Source: Dipylidium caninum
Taxonomy: Eukaryota; Platyhelminthes; Cestoda; Cyclophyllidea; Dipylidiidae
Assembly: GCA_017562135.1 (NCBI GenBank)
Contig: QEYB01000625.1
Location: 186,001-250,000, forward strand
DNA: 64,000 nt
Direction of reading: 5' to 3'
In this document: one piece after another, positions 1 through 12,700 of the stretch
Layout: every line of letters starts with the position of its first letter
How positions within the stretch are numbered: position 1 is the stretch's first letter
Program-made: the position numbers and the translations under genes
Notes under the pieces: model-generated
Database searches by the model: none
Told to the model about the DNA's origin: nothing
Seen by the model: only the letters and a program-made list of their open reading frames with translations

Positions 1-119
1 ATTTGAAAGCGGGACACTTTGGTTTGGTGGTGGGGTGCCGAGGACGGAGCGAGTCCTACAATGTGAGGATTTAGGACATCCGGCTAAATTACACCTGAAG
101 GATACTCTTTGGTTGACCA

Positions 120-474
120 GCCATTGGCTAATAATCAGCCAGACATCAGCCCGGAAAGAGCCAATAAACACCGCGCATTCATACGTTGCCATCCACGCAC
201 GCAGCCAGTCAGGAATGATCAATGTTTCGCGTCAGCCAATAAAAATTGCACGTCTCTGTTAAAACATGTATGTGCGTGTGAGTGCGTGTACGCACACAAG
301 GCGTGGAGAAACGTACGTACGCACGCACGCAGGCTCGTAGGGCGTACCGTTTGTTGTTCTGGTGTTCGACTTGAGGAGTCGGGGTCTTCTCTCGAGGAAC
401 TACCGCGTTGTCCACTGGATCTATTTCCTGTTGCATTGAATCTCTCCACCATCCATACCGACCTCAAAATCTGA
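120..474 (+). promoter_or_regulatory. Putative promoter and non-coding first exon with CCAAT cluster
   Basis: Three CCAAT-type boxes lie within 120 bp: ATTGG at 123-127, CCAAT at 161-165 and CCAAT at 236-240. They are followed by a GC- and CpG-rich, alternating purine/pyrimidine stretch at about 268-420. The sequence GTGAGT at 475-480 is a perfect splice donor. No convincing long coding frame ends at that donor. The arrangement resembles a promoter followed by an untranslated first exon that could splice to the acceptor at 9677-9678, just upstream of the MAP start codon. That link is inferred only from strand and order; the first exon could equally belong to another transcript. Confidence 0.35.
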
Positions 475-3400
475 GTGAGTTGTGTTTCTACACGTTCCTT
501 GATTCTACTATCGCATCAAATGGTAATTTGCGCGCTTTTTATCCCTTCAAACGGAGCCTGCTGCGGTAGCTTGTCGTGTTGGTCTGACCCCACGGTTTAC
601 ATATGTGGAAGTGCCTACCGACCTTTTTTCGCTTATAGGGGTCTGGAGGCTCATTTCCACTTTATAATTGCCTCCAGATTTCTGTGTAGAATTAACATCT
701 GGGATAGGTACGATGTCTCTTTGGGCACGTCTACGAGCGCAAGTTAAAACAGTCATTTTGGGAAATGTCACCATAGTATGTTCACCTTTCGCCAGCTAAT
801 GACAATTCTTGTCCTCTGGCCTGCTGACTACCTTATTTTTCGGCACTTTGGGAGGTGAATAGGCGCTTGTGCCTCATGACTCATCCTGACTTTCCTTGGC
901 CGTGTTTATACTTGCACAAACGGCTATGTTTTGATTGTGTATGTGATTTTTCATTACTCGTGTCACATCGAACCAACATGGCTTCAAGTCTGGTAAAGCG
1001 GTTTTCGCTTATGCCTCGTTGGATTAAAATAATATCTAAAACTATGTAGATTGATCTATTGGGCATTTCGAGATCCTGACAACTTTTGCGTTCCTATCTT
1101 GTTTACTGTTTTGGCCTCAACTCAATTATGACTATGGGTAACTAGGTCTACACGAACTATAGGCTTTAGGACGACCATTTTTCTGACCCTAACCCAAGGT
1201 CACTACTGTGCCGCATGTGACCTCTATCAGGTTGCACTAGCCTCTGTTTGAACAAAGTCCTTGGTCGTAAACAAAAGTATGTTGAGTCCAAAATTAGACG
1301 GATGCTTGTCCTTTTATTCTTTCAACGAATCAGCTACTTAAGGAGTTTTCTCGGAGCTTTTAGAATTCTGATATTCGCGATACAGATGTATAACAAGCAT
1401 TGTCGCCCAGTTTGTAAGTCAATTTATCCAACTTTTACCGGATTTAGAGAGAAAAAATCCTCTCGGTGCGACTGTGGATGGACAAATAGATTCAGTTTTC
1501 TGCTTTTGTATAGCAACGTGGTGAGATGATCTGGTCTGTGGTGTGCACGCGTTTTTACACATGATACTGACGGCGTAAACGGCCACCAGTGAAACATTTC
1601 AACATTTGGGGTCGTCAGTTTTACTCTTAACGATACCTGCCAGCCAACGTGTTACCACGGCTTCGCACGATATTGTCTCCACCGGGGCGGAGACTCAAAT
1701 TACGTGTGGGTAAACAAAAGATGCAACAGGGCATAGAAGGCATCTTCCTCATTTATGTGTTTAATCGGTGTCATTAATCTGCTGCCATAGATTAACCCTG
1801 GCCTTAGTTTTTACGGACATTCGTACAGTGGGCCTGGAAAGGGTGATTTATGAACTTAATTTTTCAGGCTGCCGTTCCCACTGTGAGGTGGCGAATGCGT
1901 CCTTTAGAATCAAAACAGATAGACAGAAGCCGTTTAAGTTAGAGCTTTACTGGTGGAGCAGGCCATAGCTTCACAATGTTTAGTCGGTACTTTCTCTGCT
2001 ATTGACAGTGAAGTAAGCCAACTTCCATTTTATATTATCGGAATTTGTCATCTCGGGCAGTCACACACCATGTGATTTATCTTCAAGGTCAAACTGGCCT
2101 GCCAATGAGATTTCTTGCAGTTTCTGACATCTTGGTAATCCGTGCTCTCCTGACTAGTACTCGGAATAATGTCATCACAATCGCGTCTACTCTTAGGCAG
2201 TTGACGATGATGATAATGCAATCGTGTGAACCTCAATTTTTTTGCCAACTGTGTTTCACAACACTGTACTAACAAATTAATTTGTGGTGTGCAATATTCT
2301 TTATCCGCGTTTTACTTCTCGCCGCATTGTGTTTTCTTTCCAACAACGTGTGCAACATTTACTATTGTCGCGTATTATTTCGCTTCTTCTTAATTGGGAT
2401 TTACTAGAGATATTTCGGGTAAATTTAACATCCCGATGTTCAATCATCTGGCAGTCAGTGAAACCGTTAAATACCATCACTCAACCAGCTTGAGATGACG
2501 ATGAAATAAACTTCCCCTTCCGACAGAAACCGTGGGAATGCTTAAAGTAGTTGGCCGGTGAAATAGCTGTGATTGGTCATTTTCCTGTTTGATTTCTTTG
2601 AAAAATAGTTGCAAAGCCGAGACTAGGAATGGATTCTGGCCCTCACTAAACGGGAGTGAGCAAATCCTTTCCTTCTCCCCCCCCCGTTACTACTGCTTCA
2701 AGCCTTAGTACAGAAACCATCCAATACATTCAGTGAATTTGAAGTCTACACTCCCATGGAAGCTTAAGTTGCAATCTCTCTTTGGTTAATCTCATTCTTT
2801 CCCATTTGTAAGTATTACTCTTTTGTTGCCACACGCTAGAAACCTGAACCTTTTTTTACTTGACTTACATCCTCACATAAATGGTTCACACTGCGTAGGC
2901 TGCCGAAGTAGCCAATGAAACACCGCCTTCTTGGCATGGGAGGAGGAAGACATTACTGAGTGCCACAAGTGGACCATTTGGTACCTTTTGTGTCGAATAT
3001 CTGAAGAAGAAAAAGCACTTCCGGTTCTTCTGTATGCAGAACTAGATCCCAAAAGTTGGAAGGAGGTGGGGAAAACGTTGACTTTTACCTCGATGTGTAT
3101 GATGGAGGTAAATTTTCCGTCCACTACTTCCGGCTGCTTGCCCAGTGCTCACTTCCGGACGCGGGTTCGTGACTTCTTCTGTAACTTGACCTAAATGGCA
3201 GAATGTGCACTGCCCGCATACGGTGTCTGCACTAGGTGCACGCACACATTCAAGAGCCTTTGCTTGCCTTTCTCCTTGTTGTTGTCTACTTACTTCAAGG
3301 GTTAACGTCTACAGACCATGCGACATTTATGCTAGTCAGATTTTTTAGGATCGCGGCAGGAAAATAAGCTGATAGCTCTATAGCAACACTTCAAAGATTC

Positions 3401-6400
3401 ATATTATCTTCGCGTTTGCTGTCGCCGTCTTAGGAAATCCACGCGTCGGAGTTCAACATGTCGAGGTGTAATTGGCAACTTTATCGGGGAAAAATACTCG
3501 AATATCTGATTTTATAAGCTAAATCTTCTCCCCTCCCACCTCGCTGCTTTTGTTTGATTTAAATGCAAATAGTAATTGAATGACAGCACCTCAACTGTAC
3601 GAAACCTTCCCATGGGCTTAACTCCTGTTTTTTCCCACTGAAATCATCACTTTCCTTAAAAACGATACTACTTTTGTTGCGGTTGTATATTCAAGCAATG
3701 CGGCATCCTCATGACAATGGAAGCAGTGATTTTGTGTAACAAAGCGCATATTTTTGTGCTTTTGGCGCAACCAAGCTGTTCTTTTATCATGTTAGCGTCT
3801 CTCCTCTCATGCGTTATTTATAAGTAGGAGTTAGAAAAACGAAACTCCTCTGTCAAACAGTGAAACCGTTTTTTTTCAAGTTTATGTATTACGAGAGCCG
3901 AAAACGGCAACTAGCACAGACCGTGTTGCTATTATTCTTTATTCACCTAAAAACTGCTTCAAGTTATGATGTAATGGACACGGTTTCGTATTTAACCTAA
4001 AATATCTGTCAAAATTACTTAATTTTGGTTGTGATCTTAACACTGATGCTGATGCTGACACAAATTTGTTGGCTTTAAACAACCAATTTTCTTTTCAGAT
4101 CCACCTCTTACTGAGCTTCTTTTGCACAATCCTGTCTATTTCATTTACTCTCATCTTGTAGTCAGTTTGGGTGGATGAGGTCTCCATCCTAAACCATTGT
4201 GTGGTAATCTGTTTAGAATCGCTTTTCTGTATCCACTGCTTTATTCGGAATTCTTTCGTCCGCCCATTCATCCCTCCGCTCACTCCTTTTAACATCATTG
4301 ATCTGTTAAAGACGACTCACTGGTCTGAATCACAGTTCATGTCTTATACTTTTCGAAATTCACTTTGTGGATGAAGGGCGCGACCCTTCGGGTAAACTCT
4401 CAACTGGTGCTCCATGCCTCCTTCATATAACACCTTTCCAGGTGTTCAGAGCTCCCTGCTTTTTACAAGATGTGTTATTTAGGGACCGGGAGAAGTCAAG
4501 AGGTCTGGTCTCACGAAGCCAGATATTGCATACTTAATAGCTACGGCATTTTATACAGGTACCGGTTGTTTGCAAGATGTCAACCGTCGAGAGAACATTA
4601 GCATATCAGGAGCGTTACCAAAACTCCTGGTAAACGGTGGCTTGTAAACACCTGCAAGTGTGAAGAGGCTCAGCATTTCGCCTTCTTTGCCTTAGCGGCT
4701 ACACCAGAAACATAAAAGCAGATTTTTCACCCTTAGGGTACTACTGAATTCTCAATAAGAGGCACTTGACTCAATATTCCATACTACTTTTCCAACATAA
4801 CTAATCTGTCTGTCCAGTTTATATTATCTTTGCACTTGTGTTTCTCGCCCCGTGGCAGTCGGTTGTGCGGCTGTGTCACTTTAGGTGATCTCTTGACCTC
4901 GAGTGACCTCACTTTGTGGCTTAGCAGCATCTTTGCTCCTTCCATAAAATTGATTCCTCGCCACCCAGTGATTCACCACACATGGGCGCAAGCGCTATAT
5001 ATACACGGACGCACATATTTTAAGCAATAAAATCAAGTCGTTTGTGGTCTTCGCCATCTTTGGCGCTGCTATACCCCGATAAAGACTGGTCTGTCTTGAT
5101 CTCTCTGCCAGATGTTGCCTTTTTCCAAAATACGCCCTCGTTCTCTGATTCCACTGACCGCCCAAATGGGTTCCCCGGTCTTGGGTGCGCATTCTGATCG
5201 GTCAACTCAGTGGAAACTCAGTGGAGGTGGTGGTAGCCACACCCACCAAGGCGTCAGGTGAACGCAGTCTTCTGATTCGTTGGAAGTGCAGTTAAGAAAG
5301 GCTTATGCCACCGGTGGTGGTTTTCTAGTACGGGCCACATGAGGCAGGCGAAGTGGTGTAGGTTTGCAAACGCAATGATGTAGACAGCATTGTTGGATGA
5401 GTGGTTGCCTAAGCACTGTGGAAGGAGAGTGGCGGGCATGGGGAGGGGTAATGTGGAGCAGACCCATGGACGGACAAGGTGTTTTGGAGGACGCCTTGCA
5501 TGTGGGTTGTTGTCGAGGCCTCGGAGTCAGAGTTGCCTTTGTGAATGGGTAAGGTGGGTGGCCTGAAGTGGGCTGCTTCATTGAGGTGGTATTGATGTTG
5601 GCATTTGGAGATGAGTGGGTGGAGTCCTGTCCATCTTCAGCGGCGGCACAGAGTGTTGGTTGGCGGAAGATGCTGAGGCAGTAGTGTAGTAGTGTAATAG
5701 TAATGGTATTGGTGGGTGGTGGTGGTGGTAGGTGGCATGAATGTCCTTCGTTCCCTTCTCTTCCTTCCACACCCCGTCCAACCTTGGTGTATGTGGGTGT
5801 GTGTAAGGGTGGTGGGCAGTGAGCGGTGGGCTACGAAAAAAGGTAATGTGCTTTTCAATTGTGTCGCGTACTGGGAGTCTTTGGTGGTTGTCGAGAATTG
5901 GAGAAATGGGTGCAAGTAGTGTCGTCTTGTCAAAATATTTCGAGATAAGCCTATGCAGTGTTGTCCCACGTTTCATTAAAGTAAATTAATTACGTGAACT
6001 TTATTCGCACCGAACGGGTGAGATAAACAACTATATGGCTGTTAATCCTTTTAGCTAACCGCCTTAGTTCCTTTCACCAAAGTTCTTAATCTATTTTAAA
6101 AAAAACTAACTCAGCATCATTTCTATTTTGTTTTTTTCCCCGTTTGTTGGCGACAAATCGAATTAATCCATCACGCAATTTCTGGGTTAAGCCGTTTAAA
6201 CGTTGTCTGAGGCAATATTATCCTCCATTTTACACTTGGGTCTATTATGCGTTTTATCTCTATTGTTACGCCCCTCTTTTCATGACGCCTTCGTAAACTG
6301 TCATGCAAATATGCATCACAGACGCCATTTTGACACCGCATTAGTCGGCGACAGACAGCAGTCGGCCACGAGATTTGACAGACCCCATTTGAAATCAGCC

Positions 6401-9400
6401 ATACTTTATTAATGGTAATTCAGGTTTTGCATGCCGTTGGAACACTTGTTGTTGTAATTCTTCCCGACGTCACGTCATTGAGGTGCACATCCAAGCTTTT
6501 CATAGTGCTTTTCATCTGTTTTCGGGAATGCCAACTCTTTGTTGAAGCCGCTAGTTAAAACAGTTAAATAATATGGAGCACCCGAAAACACAGCCATCCC
6601 ACCTACCCTCTTTCTACCTAAGGAGTAAGTAACTCGATTAGTTCCCATCAGCTTTTGAGGCGTTAAGGTATTTTTGTGTTAGACATCTTGGGAGGTTTAG
6701 TTCACTCTCCTGGAGGTGAAAATTTCACCGGTCGAACTCGAATGTTAGCGGTCCGTTGTGCCTTCTTCATTTGCCCCTTCTCCATTCCCTGGAGATGTAT
6801 TTTTTGAGGTCGGAGATGTACATTGTGGGGAGAATAAAAGGCATTGCTGTGCGCAATTGTGCCCAAAATAGCACTGGTATGCGTGTGTCTGTGTCAGCCT
6901 GTGCGAAAGAATGACTAGTAGGGCGGGTGTAGAAACACGTGACTGCGTTTGCCTAATCTAACTAACAAGTTCTTTACTCTTCCAGCCTGGCTTATCACAT
7001 TTGTAGGTATTTTGATCTGTGGAGGGCGAATGCTAAAGTGAGGGGTCATCAGAAGAGAGATTGAAGGGTCTTCCACAACGGATGCCACCTCTCGTGCCAC
7101 TTGCCTCCATTAGTTGACATTTCAGCATGGGTCATATGTCATTTCATCAGTGACTCATATGGCCATGGCAGCAACCCGAGACTGACTCGGCGCCACCCAA
7201 TTTGTCTCATTAGTCATGGATTTGAGGCGTTTTTTGACAGTCGAATGGTTAGTTTGTCAGGAACTCGCGCTGCCCTCTAACTTGTGGCTCAGTGCCAAGT
7301 CACCCCAATGCTTCTTATCTGTTTGTCATGAAGTGTGCACGTCACCTGAAATCGTGTCAAGGTGCCTATGGACAAGCAGTTGTTAACCGTTTTCGAGTCC
7401 TACGGGAGTCGTGCTTGTCTTCTAGCTGATTCCATCACAGACTTGCGGGGAAACCCAAGTTTGAAAGAGAGGAAGGAGGGTGAATAGTGCTTCTGCTGTG
7501 AGGATATACTTGACCGATGTAATTTCCTACATAATGGGTAGTTTGTTCCGGCGAAAAACACCACACACACCAAACGCATTCTTATCTGCGCGTCCGACAT
7601 TCATGTGCACGGTGCATCCACATTAGTGAGGGCGGCTTGTCACTATAGCAACGAGACTTGTCTATACCGCATAACACCAGAGTCTAAACAACTATGTGTG
7701 TGTGTGTGGAATATCACCGTGTTTACCTTTTATGATATTCATCCCTAAGTAAGACAATTTATTTACCCGTGATCAAGCCTGATTTCAAAGGCCGACAGCG
7801 GGGTATTCCGAGTAAGGAAAGTGCCTCCCTCTTGAACTCGCTTTGCTGTTCCTACCTTGGTACTTTCCGCTTATTCAGTGCAACTGGAGAGAACTGACCC
7901 GCATCAGGGAACAGTGTGGGTGCAGGCGAGGGGTAAAGAGAAGCAAAGTTTCCTGCATTTTTTCCCAACGAGTGTACATGTTTCACCACGACTTGGGTGC
8001 ATCTCCCTCCTCCAGTGCCGTGCAATTCGCGTACTTTCTAGTGCACTTCTCTTCCTTCAACAGTGCACCGATGATTGCACACCTGACTGTCGTGCATCCT
8101 AAATGAATGAGCATCTTAACGAGTGACCCCAAATGGTGGTTCCACCGAGCCATTTTAGATTGATGAACTTCTCTGATTCTTTTATACACACTATCACGTT
8201 CTCGATACATCATCTCCGACGTCCTACGTCGAGTTTGACTTCACACTCCGTGTTCATTTTTCATCCACGTTACATTTTAATCTCGGTCGTTTCGTATGTA
8301 AGACATCTGACTTCCAATTACTAGGTGGCTTTGAACTTTCCCCACCTTCCTGTTTGGCTTTTTATTAAACCTTTATTTCAACAGAAATTTCATCTCTTGT
8401 TCGTGATCCGAGTAGTTCCCACGAGTCTCCCATTTACTCCAACAGTACGTGTAATTCTTAGGGAAACAGGTACAGTTTTGTAGGGGTATGGAAATATGAG
8501 CTAAGTCGGATGTTTCCAAATGGCCATAATTGGCATTTTCGGATTCATGTGTTTGACGAAAGGATAGGCAGCGATATTCACGTGGAAGCCAAACCGAGCT
8601 GGAAGGTCAACTGCGCTACAGGGAGATTAAAAATATGGTCGGAGACTTGAGAGTAGTCTGTGGCAAGATAGGATTACGGGATTGCACTACTCCAGTGCAC
8701 ACAGAAACACTTCTTGGTTGCACACTGTTTTCGCCTTTTATGATATCATCCCGATGTTTACCTTATTTTCTCAAATGGGAAATAAAGGCAACGTTTTTGT
8801 CGCTTTGACCTCTTCAGTTTAGGCCACTTTACAGAGACGCCATTTTACTTAACTTCCCTATAATATCTAGTCACCGAAAGCTCCCTTCGCTTCCCCCTTC
8901 TGGCCTTAGTTCCCCCTCCCTGATATACTCGGGGCGCAGCGCCCGACCAAGTCTTGTGTTAGCTTGAAACCACGTCTCCCGTCTCCTTTGTAGGCGCACC
9001 TTAGCGCCGACATAATGCAACGGGGTAAAAGCGCAATACCGTAAGTTCTGTGCCGAAATTGTGTCCAGATCATTTGAAAAAGGCGACCTTCCACGCATGA
9101 GCTGAGTCACGATTGTCGAAATTGGTGGAAAAGCAGCCCTTTCTGTGACTCATTTCGTGTCCACCAAGCCCAGCACTCTTTTTTCTGCGACGGCGGCCAC
9201 TGGACACTGGTGAGACAGACTTCCAGGGCAACTGGCACTACGTGATCGTGTCACGATTATGCTCGAATGCACTGAGTACTCCAGCCTGTTCCATAAGCAA
9301 AAAAATGTCTGTTTACAACTGTTCCACGGGTCTTCTTCAAACTCCGTGGTAAAACTAAACATCATTTTGCATCGTTATTCAGCGGGTCACACTGAGGTCT

Positions 9401-9678
9401 TCACCTTATTTATTTATGGCACTAATAGAAAACAAGTTAATCAGTGTACAAATCCTGGAAACGTTGGACAGATTTTTTTAGCATCCGCTAGCCAATTAAC
9501 TCTTTTTCTAACTTTGACTTTCTTTCTATCTCAGTACTCGAATTACGTCTCGAGTGGTAGAACAAGTCTGTAGACATTTCCGTGGGCTTGTACGCAAATG
9601 GACCCGCAGAAAAACTATGAGACGCTTTGACTAATTTCTTCAGTCCCACCATCGAGTGTTATTTTTGCTATTTCCTAG
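475..9678 (+). other. Gene-poor stretch, possibly the first intron of the MAP gene
   Basis: No recognisable protein family appears on either strand in these 9.2 kb. The open frames are short and not conserved by eye. Contents worth noting: a G/T-rich plus strand at about 5210-5870, a short inverted repeat around 4428-4446 (AACACC/GGTGTT), and an open frame at 2931-3194 with coding-like composition (tryptophan- and glutamate-rich) but no recognisable homology. If the exon ending at 474 is real, all of this is intron. Otherwise it is intergenic. Confidence 0.4.
5206..5870. repeat. G/T-rich strand-asymmetric low-complexity region
   Basis: The plus strand is strongly enriched in G and T, with many GGTGG and TGGTGG words. 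It begins with a tandem pair of AACTCAGTGGA at about 5206-5227. The compositional skew suppresses stop codons on the minus strand and gives a proline/threonine/histidine-rich open frame of 155 codons at 5303-5770. It has no recognisable domain. I regard it as low-complexity sequence, not a gene. Confidence 0.5.
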
Positions 9679-9703
9679 ACAAACGCACGATTCAATTCCC
9701 CAA

Positions 9704-12700
9704 ATGGAGTCCATTTCCGGTCCAGCCGATATGTCTACAAAGATGGCGCAGCTGAACCTCCAGACGAACGGTTCTACGTCTACAACCGACGCTTCAGCTG
9801 TCGCAACTACTCTTCCCGCCGATTCTGCGAATGTAAACAATAACAATGTGAACAGTAGTTTGGCATCACGTCCACGAACTGGCATTCCACGGTATGCTAT
9901 CCCTTATCGGCGACCTGACGATAGGCCGTCGGTGGATGAAGGCGCTCGCTTTCCCGTCAGCCCCACTTCTTCTGAAACGGCGTCCAGTTGTCAACCGCCC
10001 ATCTCGCGTGGAAGGAACGGAGTTCGGACCGAGTCTCTTGGGGACGACTATATTCCTTCGACCTATGGTGTTGGTGCGCCGCAGCGATACGGCAGGGCGG
10101 CTTCTGTAGGTAGGTACAATTCTTTTCCCCACCTAAGGAGAACTTCTGGTTCCTATATTGCTGTTAAATACATCATTTATCACAATATTTCGCCATAATA
10201 AAGCTAACACTTGTCTCGGCTAAGTAATCCTGGGACATCCGGCTTATCTTAGTGTCCGGTAAATGTGGTCTTTCTAAAAATTCCCACTATTCCTTTTTTA
10301 TCGTCGTCCTTGATGAGTGTTTCATACTGTACTGCGTGTGCGTTTGAGTATTCTGAATTTTGGAGTTTAACTGTTGCAGCCCTCATCTCCCACGTTCTTT
10401 TGAACAGAATAACGCATATTATAGGAAGGGTTACAGCCCTCAAATGTGCACTACTGTATGCTACTGGGGGTAGAGGTCCTAAGCCTTTCGTGTTTTGTGT
10501 CTCTATTAGAACAAATCTCTATTATCTACGATGTTGCTGCATGTACACAAAAATCTTCATTAGCGTTCTGCTCTGCTACTAATTTCTGGACTGTCCAGGA
10601 CTTGCGCTTAAGGATATAGCAACGCTATTCCAAATGCCATACCCCTTTGTGCAGTCGAGCCAGTAAAATTCCACGTTCTGAGGTAACACCAACGACCCTT
10701 TGAATGTAAACGTATACCCTGACTTTCAGTGTGTCATGCCGCCTTCTGCTACATTGTTTTTTCGGTTACTGCCTGTATACACAGTCACCAACGCCAGACT
10801 AGACGATATATAACCGTCGACAAGGCTGTAATAGTTTGGATAGATTCCCGCCCAGGACGTCTATGTGACGATAGGACGATCCCAGTAATCGCGCGATTTG
10901 GGGAAAGACCGTGAACGGACGAAAGTTGCACCTGAGGTGCTTAACTCTTTCATGTTGGGAAGAAGTTTCAAACCTTACAGGTTAAGCTAGTCATAGCGGT
11001 CACTGAATTAACACCATTTTTCGTAGGACCACGATTTCTGCTGTTCTACCTGTGTTTCCAGGGTTGCGCTGGTGCGTTACCTTTTCGTAGAATGTAAACT
11101 CACTTGGATTTGAAATAAGGTTTGAATTTAGATGCACTTTGTCTTGGAATACCTCTAATTTGAATCTCCTAGCCGTCTGGAGAAATAAATGATAAGGTTA
11201 GATTGAGAAGGCTAGATTCTGATTCCGTCAGCGTAAAGTGAGGTGTTACGGTTGGTGAATAGGCATCAAATGCGGTCCAGACGAGGCCACGCCTTCACTT
11301 TCGCCCGACTACTTGCAGTCAATTTTTCGAAATCCCGGCGACATCTGAATAGACTGTTCTAGTTTCCCAGATCTTTCCATCACCTTTTGGGGCACCAACA
11401 TCTTGGGATTAGCTTACACCTTAAATAAGCTCTTCTGACCTGACCAGAAGATTAAAGGGACGTTGGTAAAGATGGGCTTAAAAGTGAATCCGTTGAACTA
11501 TAATTTTCCATCTTTCACTCATTTTTCTCTCTAACCCTGCCTCCGAAGACAGCGGACGTAAGAATATGATCATATTTTTGATGGAATGCTTCGAGTTAAC
11601 TTCTATGAATGCTACTGATAGCCGAGGTATGTAAGAGACCGTTTAAAGAATGTACTCTTAGTAGAATCTTCGCTCCTTGAATGTCTCAAATGCTCTTCTC
11701 TATCAAAAGGTTTGTGGTTCCTTGAGGATGCCTGTGCTTCTAAAGTCTTTTCAAGCCTTAATAAACTTTTGCCTGTCTCCATGCCGCCTTTTAAGTTCGC
11801 TACTTATATGGATGATGCTGGTCGTATTCTCTTCTGCCGGTTTGGAGGAGTTTTTATCATCAAAGTCACAAGACAGATGGGAGTTTGTAGACTAAGGTTA
11901 AGAATTCAGGCGGTCGTTCTCTTCTGAAATGTTCTTCCTTGCCACTGTAGCGAATCTTTTCGGTTCTCTCTAAGCCAGTAAGGAGCCATAACAGCTTTGA
12001 GGACGATTTATTTTGTACGAGGGCGGCTGATGGGCTACGGTCATCCCGTCAAGACAGAAGTAGACTTCGCCGAGGATTCAGAACTTGTTTATTTAGCTAG
12101 GTGAAGAAGGTAACAATAGACTTAGTTGGCTACAATCAAAGCATTGGCAAAAGGTATTTAGAAAACGTCTACGTAATGGCGTGTGGGCAACATCAGTGTC
12201 TTTTATACTACCGTTATATTTGCTGTTATTGTTATTGCGGTTTTCGTGTGAAAGCACTTGGCGCGTGTCCAGATCCTCCACTTTTGATTCTATGCGCTCC
12301 CATCAAGGAGGAGGGATGGAAATAACCTGGAAAGTTTGTATAACCTTTCTGAAGCGCCTTGATCCAGATGGATTCCTATGTTAGAGCACTAGTAGATTCC
12401 CCTAAAATCCACTTCAAACCTTTTTCCTTGGACATTCTTCTCATTTCACAAGTCTTGTGAACTCACATCGACTGCGGACTGCGCTAATTTGTACATGTCC
12501 ATGTTATATGCATAGTAGCGTAGCTATTTGGGGACTGTGGAAAACTGCACCTGGTAGTGAAGGTCACTGGACGAAGGCCGCGTTGTTGCGTAGGCGACTT
12601 ACGTCTCCTGTTTTCGCCAACCAATCAACGCTCGTCCATCACTCCCCTAATTATCTTTCCTGTTCGCCTATTTTGCACAATCCTTCACCCACCTTCCCTC

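Noticed and set aside
2931..3194. 87-codon plus-strand frame with Trp/Glu-rich coding-like start
   Set aside because: No homology, and the second half loses coding character. Without transcript data it is no more than a chance frame or gene relic.
5303..5770. 155-codon minus-strand open frame rich in Pro, Thr and His
   Set aside because: It lies wholly in a G/T-skewed low-complexity region, has no domain, no splice context and overlapping open frames in other phases.
10106..10114. Alternative donors around the end of the first MAP coding exon (GTAGGTAGGTAC)
   Set aside because: Donors at 10106 and 10114 give the wrong phase for the following exon; only the donor at 10110 keeps the frame into D-P-L-R-G-D.
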